Position numbers and translations under genes: made by a program. From NCBI GenBank assembly GCA_944739405.2, contig OX123209.2, positions 7,447,217-7,511,216 of the forward strand: a stretch of 64,000 nucleotides of DNA. Reading direction: 5' to 3'. This document shows positions 43,327 to 53,452 of this stretch, in pieces. Within the stretch, counting starts at the first letter, position 1. Every line of letters begins with the position of its first letter. This DNA is from Euclidia mi (taxonomy: Eukaryota; Arthropoda; Insecta; Lepidoptera; Erebidae). The notes under the pieces are model-generated. The model made no database searches and had not been told where the DNA came from. It was given only the letters and a program-made list of their open reading frames with translations.

Positions 43327-44197
43327 TGTTACGGACGGGGTAACGGGATTGGAAGGAAACATCGAATAGCACTGATGACACTTTATTCGACTTCACACAC
43401 ACGACGCGTCATTCAATTACGACGCGGACAACACCAACACTAGCGTCTTTTGAACTGCACTTCACTGCACTATACTTTCAGTACTTTCACTTCACTTTAT
43501 TTCACTACTACTTCTTTCTTCCTTTTACTTCTTTCTTTTCTTCTCCACTTTATCACTTTTCAACTTAAACTGGCGCTCAGCGCGTCTACACCGCCTTATA
43601 TACCCCTAGGAATGTTCTAGATCCACTAATTTCGATTGTCATTATTCAATTGTTTTTCCATCTCCTATCTCTTTTTAACCTTTCCATTCCTTCCTGAAGT
43701 TTCTAGAATTTTCTAATCTTTATTCGAAATATTTAAATTTGTTTTCCATCTGCTGTCTCTTTTTAACCTTTCCTTTCCATTTTCAAAAATTAGAAAATTC
43801 TAGAAACTTCAGGAAAAGTTTCTAGAATTTTCTAATTTTTACTCGAAATATTAAAATAATCTTTTTTTTTTAATATTTGCCAAATATTCATAAACATTTT
43901 CCAAATTTCATAAAAACCATAATCCACATAACTGTTATGACTGGGATTTGAACCCACGCCCTCAGAACGTGAACGGAATGTGTTATCCGCACGGCCTGCG
44001 GCCATCGCCTTGTTATCAATGACTAGTGAATTTGGCGAACACTTGACAGAGTGTATACGTTATCGAACTAAAAACTGTCATTTCCAAACAATAAAATAGT
44101 CTTCAAACCTCTTTGCTAACGGCTAGTTTGTCGTGTAGACGTCAGTAGTCCTTGGCAACCGTAGTGATGACAGCTTGAAATGACACTGGCCTTCACA
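43327..44197 (-). repeat. Gypsy 3' LTR, 871 bp
   Basis: On the minus strand it runs TGTGAAGGCCAGTG (44197) to CCGTCCGTAACA (43327), preceded by the polypurine tract AGAGAGGGGGTAG. It contains GGTATATAAGG (TATA, near 43595) and CGAATAAAGTG (polyadenylation signal, near 43390). A tRNA-like segment lies in U3 at about 43938-44010. A similar fragment of the same LTR is at 55823-55925. Confidence 0.85.
43938..44010 (-). other. tRNA-like segment inside the Gypsy LTR
   Basis: On the minus strand GGCGATGGCCGCAGGCCGTG resembles a pol III A box and GTGGGTTCAAATCCCAG is a good B box about 45 bp later. It looks like the head of a tRNA-derived SINE captured by the LTR. No complete cloverleaf is apparent. 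Confidence 0.5.
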
Positions 44198-44204
44198 CTA
44201 CCCC

Positions 44205-44895
44205 CTCTCTAAGACATGCTCGTCCCGAGCATTGTTGGATCCATGATAAACCGCTATCCTATCCACATGAACAATCTTCAGTGGACTTCTAGGTGTCTTC
44301 CGAATTCTGTAGGTTACGTCATTAATTTTCTTTATAACAGTATATGTATGGTCCTTCCCAGTTTGGCTGTAATTTCGGAGATTTTCCCTTACATCGGACC
44401 GGATTATGAAGCCACATCAAAGTTCCCGCTTCGAATTCTCTTGCATTTGCGCGTCTGTCATATCGAGTCTTCATTCTTACTCCCGCTTGTAAATTCTCTT
44501 CTCTTACGTGTTCATGAATTTCTTCGAGCTTTCTTCTTAATTCACATGCATAATCGGTAACACAGCTAGGCGTTCCCGGAGGACACCCAGCGAGAAGGTT
44601 TACTGGAAGTCGTAGCTCCCTTCCTAAATTTGTTCGTGCCAGGTTGTTGCCGTCCTTTCATGTACTGCGGCACTGTAAGCCAGACGAAATAGTGGGATAT
44701 ATTCGTCCCAGTTTCTTTGATGGCTATCGACCACTTTAGCAAGATGGCGCTCAAATGTCTGGTTAAATCTCTCCACCATTCCATCCGATTGAGGGTGATA
44801 CGGAGTTGTCCTAGTTTTGTGGATCCCCATCATCTTGTAGATTTTTTGAAAGAGTTGCGATTCATAGTTTCACCCTTGGTCTCAACGAACTCAAC
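44205..44895 (-). pseudogene. Gypsy integrase, C-terminal half
   Basis: From the right edge: NYESQLFQKIYKMMGIHKTR, TTPYHPQSDGMVERFNQTFE (end of the catalytic core with the Glu of DDE), RHLAKVVDSHQRNWDEYIPL and FRLAYSAAVHERT, then, with frameshifts, the C-terminal domain down to the polypurine tract at about 44205. A stop replaces one residue just after DQG near 44890. The rest of pol and gag is missing: at 44895 the sequence switches to a plus-strand LINE. Confidence 0.8.
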
Positions 44896-46483
44896 ACATG
44901 ATTTAAACACAAGTTTGCCTGACTTTCATACAAATATAACTATAGACGACATAAGCATGATGAGAAAAAACTGCAGACACTCGAACAAAAATTACAGAAA
45001 GCAGAAAACGAAATTGAAAATCTAATAACCGAAAATATCAATCAGGCTAAACAAATTGAAAAATACAAGTCACAAGTGGATAAATTAACACATTTATGCA
45101 AAGGTACATCTACAAATAAAAACTCACAAAACAGCACGTAAAAGTTTTATACCATCCAAAAAGCTTGATTTTTCATACTCGTGCGAAGACAACACTTCAA
45201 ATAAAAACGACACACTGAACCAACAACATAAGTTGGCAGTGCAACAACACCATGCAGAAACGCTATCTAGTGATAATAGCCAGGAACTAATTAATAATAG
45301 ACGCAATGATCAATCTGCCATAGATTTGCTCTACTGATAATCAATCTGCCACCAAGGACGATGCCTCACCCACGATTAGTTACTAGGATGTCAACCTAGA
45401 TGGCGTATCTGACAATAAACAACACAAAATTATTATAATAGGAGACGAACAAATAAAAGGATTATCAGCGTCGTTATTGAAAACATAGGTGCATAGGGTT
45501 CCCAGGGTGCATAGGGTTCCCACCAAGAACTTAGGGGTGCATAGGGTTCCCACCAAGAACTTAGGGTCCCAAGCCAACCTCACCTGCAAGTGCGGCCGAT
45601 CAACGGACGAGGCTCTGGCAAAAAATTATCCCGATAAGCGGCAATGGGCTCGCCACCTATTACGTGGGATCAAAACACTGGCGAAAAGTGGGCGTTTAAT
45701 ATGCCTCTGCCTACCCCTTCAGGGAAATAGGCGTGAGTCTATGTATGTCAATAACATACATACACATACTTATGTGTATGTATGTTATTGAAAACAAGGA
45801 AAGGTAACTGGAAGGATATCTTTGCACCGACTGCACTTATATTAACGGGTGCCAGTGGCAATGAATTTATATCGAAATGTGACACTATTGCAGAAAAATT
45901 AACCAAAGATGACATTGTAATAATTTGTATTGGTAGTAATGATAATAACATACAAAAATTGCATTTTAACTTAAGTATAATTATAAATAAATTACATAAA
46001 GCACATTTTTATATAGCCCCAATATTCTACAGCGCGTTATTTGAAAGAGTACATGTTAAATAAATCTCTGAAGGTGTGGACTAACCATGTAGAAAATTGT
46101 ACTGTAATTGATCATAACTATTATTGTGAAAATCGTTATGGGTATGTCAATCATTTATGTAACAAAATAAATACCCACATTAACTTTAAGCTTTATCAGT
46201 TAGAATACTTGTTACCAGCAAACATAAAATTGCACATTAATAAAACTAAGGCACACAGTGTAGTAAATGAAAATGCAACAATGCAACATAAATGCGTAAT
46301 AAAAAAGGGACAATACCGTACTACTTTAAAATGAGAAACAAATGTAACAATAAACAAAATACAATTACTAATAATCCCTGCAACAACCAGACTCAAATGT
46401 TATTGAATTCAACAACACAGACAGATAATCAATGTATTTTTTTTCGCACCTAAGCAAATACTCAGTGACATTATTCCACCAAA
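44890..46483 (+). pseudogene. Jockey-like LINE ORF1 with coiled coil and esterase-like domain
   Basis: Starts near LNTSLPDFHTNITIDDIS, then after a frameshift at about 44960 a strong coiled coil (KLQTLEQKLQKAENEIENLI, then AKQIEKYKSQVDKLTHLC), a polar linker (KSFIPSKKLDFSYSCEDNTS) and HKIIIIGDEQIKGLSASLL. After an inserted retroposon come NWKDIFAPTALILTGASGNE, LTKDDIVIICIGSNDNNIQK and AHFYIAPIFYS, the GDE...GAS...GSND pattern of SGNH-esterase-like domains in ORF1 of some LINEs. The tail (HVENCTVIDHNYYCENRYGY, VNHLCNKINTHINFKLYQ) runs to 46483. ORF1 proteins bind RNA. Frame breaks are few. The copy continues at 51446 beyond the Copia element. Confidence 0.75.
45486..45783 (+). mobile_element. 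298-bp retroposon with 13-bp target duplication
   Basis: Flanked by GTTATTGAAAACA at 45473-45485 and 45784-45796. The 5' end has about three units of GGTGCATAGGGTTCCCACCA (28-bp period, first unit shortened). The 3' end, CTGCCTACCCCTTCAGGGAA followed by GGCGTGAGTCTATGTATGT, is the RTE tail also seen at 3540-3600 and 19455-19500. The tail is followed by its own inverted copy, forming a 20-bp hairpin (45749-45790) that overlaps the right target duplication. Confidence 0.85.
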
Positions 46484-46523
46484 ACATTCATGGCTTAATC
46501 TGAAAAAAGGAACTATTAGAAAT

Positions 46524-46703
46524 TGTTGTTAAATTAAACCTAATTTATGAACAAACTATTTTGTAGTTCATCCTTGTTAACTTGTCAAATTGGTGCCACT
46601 GCCCTTTTTGTCTCTTATGTGCTCTAACGTAATATCGCTTGTACAACTATTGCAAATAAATCTCTTTTAATCACGCTTATTCGGAAGTTTATTATTTACA
46701 ACA
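46524..46703 (+). repeat. 5' LTR of the Copia element
   Basis: Matches 51261-51440 with about seven differences. It contains CAAATAAATCTC, a likely polyadenylation signal. Confidence 0.93.
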
Positions 46704-46809
46704 GGTTATGGGCCGTCCCGTATGCCTACTCTGAATTAGATTAAAAGTATATTTTTCGAAATCTGCAACAATTTTAGGTAGGTACTGCATTGTTGAAAAC
46801 CGGCGAACA

Positions 46810-47061
46810 ATGAATAACTTGCAAATTGAGAAATCGTCCGGCAGAGATAACTACAATACTTGGAGATTTGCGGTAAAAAGCTATTTGGAGCACGAAGATT
46901 TATGGAGTTGCGTCGATCCGTTATATGAGAAAGAAATTGACCCGAAGAAAGACGTGAAAGCAAAGTCAAAAATCATTTTACTTGTAGAACCTGCCAATTT
47001 CGTTCACATTGAAGAAGCCAAAAGTGCACGAGAGGTTTGGTTAAATCTACAAAAAGCATTT
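46810..47061 (+). pseudogene. Copia gag, N-terminal part
   Basis: MNNLQIEKSSGRDNYNTWRF, AVKSYLEHEDLWSCVDPL, ILLVEPANFVHIEEAKSARE and VWLNLQKAF are the N-terminal gag domain of Copia elements. The frame leaves gag after QKAF at GCATTT (47056-47061). The following codons (QDSGLSRKVGLLRDL) are found on the minus strand at about 50858-50810. Confidence 0.9.
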
Positions 47062-47094
47062 TGTTTGCATCTGCCATTCTAAAATATACACATA

Positions 47095-47627
47095 CAGGAT
47101 GTCACAAGACCGATCACCAAGCCGAAGTCTACTCGTTTTGCACATCATGCCAAGTCATACTACGCGAAAATAATACCTGGGAAATAAAAAAAAATTTTAA
47201 GCTTAAAAAAATTTACAGCTTTTATTACCGGCAATGCATAGCACGCACTTGCAGACATCGTACCTACGCCGGCCGTATCTACCTACACCGTGCGCCGCGG
47301 TGGCGGCAGTTTATGATCATGTGGTCGCGCGGCCGAGGGGAATGACCTCGCAGCTGATTGCTAGTAGGCATCCACTACGTGTCGGGAACTTTAAAGCCGT
47401 TTATTTTAGGGAAATATTGAAAATTTTGTTTATGTTTATTTGGCAGAAAGTGTACATTTATCATTCTAAACACGATTTTGGAATAATTCGAAAAAAACTT
47501 TGTGACTTTGAGCCTCAATATCTCCTGAACCAGTAATTTCCCAGGTATGGTGCCGAAGTAAAAAATGATCATAATAATTGGTACTATATGGGGTTTCAGT
47601 TTTCGTTAAGGGTCTTTTTACACCCTG
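47095..47627. mobile_element. 533-bp TA-flanked MITE in the Copia RT
   Basis: Ends CAGGATGTCACAAGACC and, reversed, CAGGGTGTAAAAAGACCC, flanked by TA at 47093-47094 and 47628-47629; ACCTGGGAAAT is mirrored further inside. It separates RT codons RSKLDI and CVYIL. TA target and a CAGGGTGT end fit a Tc1/mariner-type MITE. Confidence 0.7.
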
Positions 47628-48616
47628 TATATCTAGTTTTGAACGTGTCAGGCTAAATTCCTGTAAAGCAGCATCTAATTGCCGGTTCCACTGTCTACTT
47701 GCTTGTTTCAGGCCATACAATGACTTTTTTAATAAACAAACTTGCTTACCAGCATGTTCAAACATAGGTGGTTGACTCATGTATATGTATTTGCTCTTCA
47801 ATTTCTCCTTGAAGAAATGCTGAGACAGCATCCATTTGGTAAATGTCCAAATCATATCTCACTGCAATTGCAAACAAATATCTTAGTGATGTGAGCCGTA
47901 CAACAGGTGAATAAACCTCATTATATTCTGAACCTCTTTTCTGTGCACAACCTTTCACAACCAATCTTGCTTTGTATTTCACAATTTCACCTCTCTCATT
48001 GGTTTTTTTCTTAAAGACCCATTTACAAGGGATTGCCCGCTTATCTGGTGGTAAATGAGACATTTCCCAAGTATTATTTGCTAATAGAGATTTATATTCT
48101 TCATTCATTGCTTCTTGCCATTGCTTTCTTTCTGGACAAGACATAGCTTCCTCAAGTGTCGCAGGGTCAGATAACTGCATAGCACACATTAAACCGTTAC
48201 CATCACTGTCCATCATATGCTGACCTCTTTGGTGTGACCTCAGTGTAATATTTCTGTCGGGTAAATTATTCAAAATATTTTCTTCAGATGTATCAAAATG
48301 ATAAGTGTCATCATTATCGTTGGCACAGCTATCAAAAGAACAACTGCTCTGTGGTGACAAGGTTCTGTCAGTTCCTTCAGCCAAAGATGAAGAAGTAGTT
48401 TCTGAAATATCATTGTCTACATTTTCTGATTCTGAATTACTAGAAATCATCTCAACAAGACTGTGTTGTTTTGAGAATTTTCAGTTTCTGAAATTTTATT
48501 TTCATTTTCTATAAATATGACATCTCTACTAATAGCAATTGTTTGTGTTTTTGATCATACAATCGGTAGCCTTTAGTGTTTTCACAATATCCTAAAATAA
48601 TCAATTCACTAGATTT

Positions 48617-49215
48617 TTTTTTGGTGTCGGGTTGGAAAATCCTCATGGAGTCCCTCCGCCCTGGGGGATGGGCGAAGGGGACTGTCAGACTCTTACTGAC
48701 TAAAAACCAACCCGTGTGCCTCGTGTACCCGTGTGTCGGAGGGTCGGGTTTCGCCCAAGCATACGTCGCAACCCCCCGACGGGTTTTGGCCCGCCAGATG
48801 GTCTGGCGGGCCACGAACAAAACCCCCTTGGCGGCGGATGAGGGTGTTGGGCTCCGCCGCCAAAACACCAAGCGGCTGCAGAGGATAGGGAGGACGGCAA
48901 CGCAACACCGCATCTCCTCTTCCTCTGCGGCCCCACCGCGACGCATCGAATGGTGCGCCCCCATTTGGTTGCGGGAGATAGGGCGCGCGGCAACGCAACA
49001 CCGACACGCCTCTCCTCCCGCGACCACGCCTGACTGCGAGGGACAGACAGAACTGTCCCCCGCACCCGCACCGTTGGACGCATCCTGCGCAGGCCCCGTC
49101 AAGCCCACGCGGAGCGTCCCCTCCTGGATCCCTCTTAGCTTCAGCGCGGGTAACCAATCCACGGTTACTGAGCCCCCCCACCACGACAAGGTGGAGATCC
49201 CACGGGGGGGATCAT
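48617..49215 (-). mobile_element. GC-rich 600-bp retroposon with poly(A) and 12-bp target duplication
   Basis: On the minus strand it starts GATCCCCCCCGTGGGATCTC, contains an internal near-duplication (GGTGTTGCGTTGCCG twice, about 105 bp apart), ends GGTTTTTAGTCAGTAAGAGT, CTGACAGTCCCCTTCGCCC and a run of A. TTCACTAGATTT at 48605-48616 and 49216-49227 is the target duplication. Lower-copy tails of the same family are at 21.2, 32.2 and 33.0 kb. High GC keeps several overlapping frames open; none looks like a real gene. Confidence 0.88.
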
Positions 49216-50852
49216 TTCACTAGATTTCTTATCCCATTTTAACCTTTTTTTCCTTGGGTATGTGTACCATAGCCTTAGTTCCAAATATTCTCAGGTGTGA
49301 AATATTAGGTTTTTTACCTGTCCACTTTTCTTCCGGCGTGATTTCTCCCAAAACACGTGAAGGTGAACGATTGATTACATTGGCTGCAGTGGCAACAGCT
49401 TCTGCCCAATATCCTTTTGACAGCTTTGCATCAAAAAGCATACACTTTGCCCGTTCGACAAGAGTTCTGTTCATAAGCTCTGCAACTCCGTTCTGCTGAG
49501 GCGTGTATGGTGTAGTGGTTTGATGCTTTATTCCAGAATCTGTCAAAAATTGTTTAAAAACTTTGTTAGAATACTCTGTGCCATTATCGGTTCTTAGTAT
49601 TTTTATTTTGCTATTCAATTGATTTTCAACCTCATTTTTGAACTGCTCAAATATCTTTTTCAAATCCATCTTGTTTTTCAAAAAATATACAAACCCTTTA
49701 TGAGAGTAATCATCTATTAGGGTCATGAAATACTTGGCTCCACCGATGGATTGGGTTTCCATTGGGCCGCACAGATCAGAATGAATAATCTCTAACAATG
49801 CTTTTGCTCTAGAATCTGAATTAGGGAATGGTAATCTAGTTTGCTTTGCTTCTGTACAGGGCAAACAGGTTTGATCCTCTCCTCATTTTGTTATAATAAT
49901 ACCATCAGCACAATTTTCTAACTTTTTAACATCAGCTTTATTCAAGTGACCCAACCTTCTATGCCATATATCTAAACTAGCTTTACTTTCACTGACTGTT
50001 GTTGCATAGGCACTTCCTGTGACTGTATTCAATTTGTACATATTATTGACTAATGTTGCTGTGGCAACAAGTATTCCGTTTGGGTTATAAATCTCACAGC
50101 CAGTACTACTAAAAGTAACCATGCATCCATTCTTAGTTAGCTGACTAACTGACAGTAAGTTAGTACTTAATTCTGGTATGAATAATACATCTCTTACCTG
50201 TATAAGATGCTCATCATTGCAAGTAATTAAAAGTTACCCATTTCCTGCGCGGAGACAACATCATTATTGGCAACTGTGATTTTCTGTACCGATGATGATC
50301 GTTTATCATACATCCAATCTGCTCTGCGAGACATGTGCATAGATGCACCTGAATCAACATACCAGTTGTTGTCATTTACTGAAAAATAAACTGAAAAATA
50401 GCTAAATAATTATTTTCCTGTTTATCAGAACTTTTCTTCGTGGTGCATTAAGATTTGTAATGGCCATACTGATTGCAATTATAACAACGGGGTCCTTTTC
50501 CTTTACTATTTATTAGCTGTTTATTGCTGAAAGTTTTATTTTTGTTCTTGGTATACAGTACAGAGGGTTCAGGGACCTTCACCTCCTGTAACAACTTTGT
50601 TTTAATTAAGTCAGATGAAATGGCTATACCGGAACTTTCAATACCCATGATCATAGGCTTGTAAGTTTCTGGCAGACCTGCCAGCATAAGTGTACCGAGC
50701 CACTCGTCATCTACTTTGAACCCAATGTTCCGTAATTTATGGGCGGTTGACATGATCTTTGAGACATATTCCTCAACATTGACACAATTTTCCAAAGACG
50801 TATTGATTAGGTCTCTCAATAACCCAACTTTTCTTGAAAGCCCGGAGTCCTG

Positions 50853-51260
50853 AAATGCTGAATCCAGGGAAGATCCATATGCTGGAATTCAAAGCGCCAG
50901 CCTACAATAGCTTTATCCACCACGGAGGCAGAATACATGTCGCTGTCAACTTGCATTCAAGAGGGATTGTGGCTCAAACAACTACAAGAAGAACTCTGGC
51001 CACTTCTCGAGTCTCAGGGTATAGTGGTTTATTGTGATAATCAAAGCTGTATTAAACTTGCAGGTACAGATGGTTACCAATCTAGGACAAAGCACATTGA
51101 TGTAAGGCATCATTTCATTCGTGACAAGATACGCAGTGGGCAGTTTGTTGTTCACCATGTACAGACTGGAGAGATGGTTGCATACATCCTGACCAAGCCT
51201 ACTACACCCTCTAAACTGGCGTACTGTTCAATGAAGATGGGATTATGTTTTAAGGGAGGA
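50853..51260 (+). pseudogene. Copia RT end and RNase H
   Basis: Starts LNPGKIHMLEFK (end of RT) at the right inversion junction AAATGC, then after a gap of about 60 missing codons RQPTIALSTTEAEYMSLSTC, LESQGIVVYCDNQSCIKLAG and RTKHIDVRHHFIRDKIRSGQ, ending TKPTTPSKLAYCSMKMG just before the polypurine tract. TEAEY and DNQS carry RNase H catalytic residues. It is the only part of pol in the normal orientation. Confidence 0.88.
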
Positions 51261-51440
51261 TGTTGTTAAATAAAACCTAATTTATGAACAAACTATTTTG
51301 TAGTTCATCCTTGTTAACTTGTCAAATGTGTGCCACTGCCCTTTATGTCTCTGATGTGCTCTAACGTAATATCGGTTGTACAACTATTGCAAATAAATCT
51401 CTTTTAATCACGCTTATTCGGGAGTTTATTATTTACAACA
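51261..51440 (+). repeat. 3' LTR of the Copia element
   Basis: Preceded by AAGGGAGGA; pairs with 46524-46703. Followed by GAAAT. Confidence 0.93.
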
Positions 51441-51445
51441 GAAAT

Positions 51446-53452
51446 AACTTAAAGGAAAATTAGGAATAAATGTATACCTGACATACTGTGCTTCTCTGAA
51501 ACCTTTGTCAAATTAGGCACCGAAAAATCTATAAATATTGTAAACTACGAACTTGCATCCTTTTATACTAGGCAGAATAAAAGAGGTGGTACATGCATGT
51601 TGGTAAAGAAGGGCATTGCTTTTAAAAAAATAACTTGTTTTGATGAATTTACATCAATTCATCATTTTGAACTCTGTGCTATCAAACTATTAAAAAACAA
51701 TATTATGATAATTTGCATTTACAGAATACTTTCAAAAAAGAGTACTCATCTAAATTATTTTCTTGACAAATTAGATTTAATGCTTTATAAATACTTGAAT
51801 AAACATTCCAAAAATAAAATAATTATTACTGGTGACTTAAATATAAACATGCTTGACCAAAAAAAACAAAATACTATTAAGTTAACGGGTATAATTAAAA
51901 AATATAATTTAATTTCACATATAATTAATGCAACTAGGGGTAAATCTTGTCTTATTTGATTTTAAGCAATATTACCAATGCCTCAGGTTCAGTCCTAGAA
52001 TTATGGTTATCTGATCATAACACTGCTTAAATCCTTACATGTCCTGTGGAGCACAAAGAAAAAAATCCAGACTATCTTTATGAGGTGCTATAGTACTGAA
52101 AATACAATGAAGTTTAAACAATATCTGACTAGCTTACAATACTTGAACCTCTATAAAAAAACTGATTTAAATACAGCATTTAACGAATTTTATGATTTCT
52201 TTTGTTTGCTTTACTACCTTTGCTTTCCTATTAACAAAATAAGAATAAATCTAACTGAAAGAATCACTTGGTTATCAAAAGGTCTAAAGTTAAGCAGCAA
52301 AAAATAACAGAAAATTGAGATATAAATACTACTCAACTCGCTCAAAAATAGATAAGGAAAACTATTTGAATTATAATAAATTACTAAAAAGATGCATTAA
52401 TTGTGCTAAAAAAATTGCAATCAGAATTATATAATAAATAGTAAAAATATTTGCAAAGCAACCTGGAAGGTTATCAAAACTGAAACTGACTCTTCTCAGA
52501 ACAATAATTATATAACAAAATATACTAAATGAACAAAACATAGAAACTACAGATCCTCTAAAAATAGCAACTTGTTTTAATAAACACTTTATTTCATCTA
52601 CTTATCAAATTAACAACACAGTTCCTAACACACACATAAAAAATGGGCAGCCACATTCTATTTTCCTATCACCAATAGATGAAACTTATATAACAAAAAC
52701 CATAATGTCTCTTGCAAAAACTACTTCTGAAGGGTATGATTCTGTATGTACCAAGTTATTAAAAGCGTGTAGTCATGAACTCAGCCCAATACTTACTTAT
52801 CTAGTTAATTTGTCACAAGAAACAGGCTGCTTTCCGGAAAAGCTTAAACTATCGGTGGTCAGACCTTTGTATAAAAAAGATAACAAGAGTAACATGTGCA
52901 ATTATAGACCAATCACATTACTGCCAGTTATCTCCAAAGTATTTGAAAAGGTTATGCATGATAAATTAACATCCTTTTTTAATAAACATGATATTATAAA
53001 AAATAATCAATATGGTTTTCAAAAAAGTAAATCTACAACAGGTGCGACCTTTGTTTTAAGTAAGCAACATATTACAAAACCTTAACGATAAAAAATTCAC
53101 AACAGTTGCTTTCCTAGATATGTCTAAAGCGTTTGACTTTGTTTCTCATAGTGTACTGTTCAATAAACTAGAAAACAACGGTATTCGAGGACAAGCCCTA
53201 AATTGGCTGCAAACTTATCTAGGAAATAGACGCCAATGCGTAAAAATCGCCCAACCCAACGAAAAAGGATCCGTTCAATCATATAGGTCTGATTGTGAAA
53301 ATAATAAATTTGGAGTCCCACAAGGAAGCGTGCTTGGTCCTCTTTTGTTTCTGATATATATCAATGATTTACCTGACATTTCAATTATAATAACTACTAA
53401 TAAAGACATGTCAATTGCACAGCATGAAACTAACATTAATGATACACTGACA
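51446..53452 (+). pseudogene. Jockey-like LINE endonuclease and RT (continues ORF at 44890)
   Basis: Apurinic endonuclease blocks DILCFSETFVKLGTEKSI, RGGTCMLVKKGIAFKK and NKIIITGDLNINMLDQ run to 51959. A linker with several stops follows. From 52705 the RT: TTSEGYDSVCTKLLKACSHE, NYRPITLLPVISKVFEKVMH, NNQYGFQKSKSTTGA, then FLDMSKAFDFVSHSVLF (catalytic Asp, after a frameshift near 53085) and FGVPQGSVLGPLLFLIYIND. The YADD motif is lost in a small deletion (ISIIITTNKDMS) just before the Helitron at 53453. Dead copy. The target of the Copia insertion lies between 46519 and 51445. Confidence 0.85.

Larger units (their letters stand above)
47062..50858 (-). pseudogene. Inverted Copia block: rest of gag, protease zone, integrase, RT
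   Basis: From 50858 downwards: gag (AFQDSGLSRKVGLLRDLINT, then WLGTLMLAGLPETYKPMIMG and the knuckle CYNCNQYGHYKS, where a stop cuts the end), a decayed protease zone (50400-50150), integrase (DIWHRRLGHLNKADVKKLEN; KALLEIIHSDLCGPMETQSI; TDNGTEYSNKVFKQFLTDSG; TPYTPQQNGVAELMNRTLVE) with DDE residues visible, the connection region (LIILGYCENTKGYRLYDQKH, after a retroposon) and RT (EEAMSCPERKQWQEAMNEEY; YKARLVVKGCAQKRGSEYNE; DIYQMDAVSAFLQGEIEEQI, first catalytic Asp; LLKKSLYGLKQASRQW). RT stops near 47070 at CVYFRMADANKM-like codons. The YVDD part is missing altogether. Confidence 0.85.
46524..51440 (+). mobile_element. Copia retrotransposon with inverted interior
   Basis: LTRs 46524-46703 and 51261-51440 (180 bp each, TGTTGTTAAAT...TTTACAACA), flanked by GAAAT at 46519-46523 and 51441-51445. 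The primer-binding site GGTTATGGGCC follows the left LTR, and the purine tract AAGGGAGGA precedes the right one. The first 84 gag codons and the RNase H are on the plus strand, but everything between is on the minus strand. Two further insertions (47095-47627 and 48617-49215) sit in the inverted part. It interrupts a Jockey LINE. Confidence 0.93.

Noticed and set aside
48509..49223. Several overlapping ORFs of 120-226 aa on both strands
   Set aside because: They span the junction or interior of a GC-rich retroposon; frames are open by composition.
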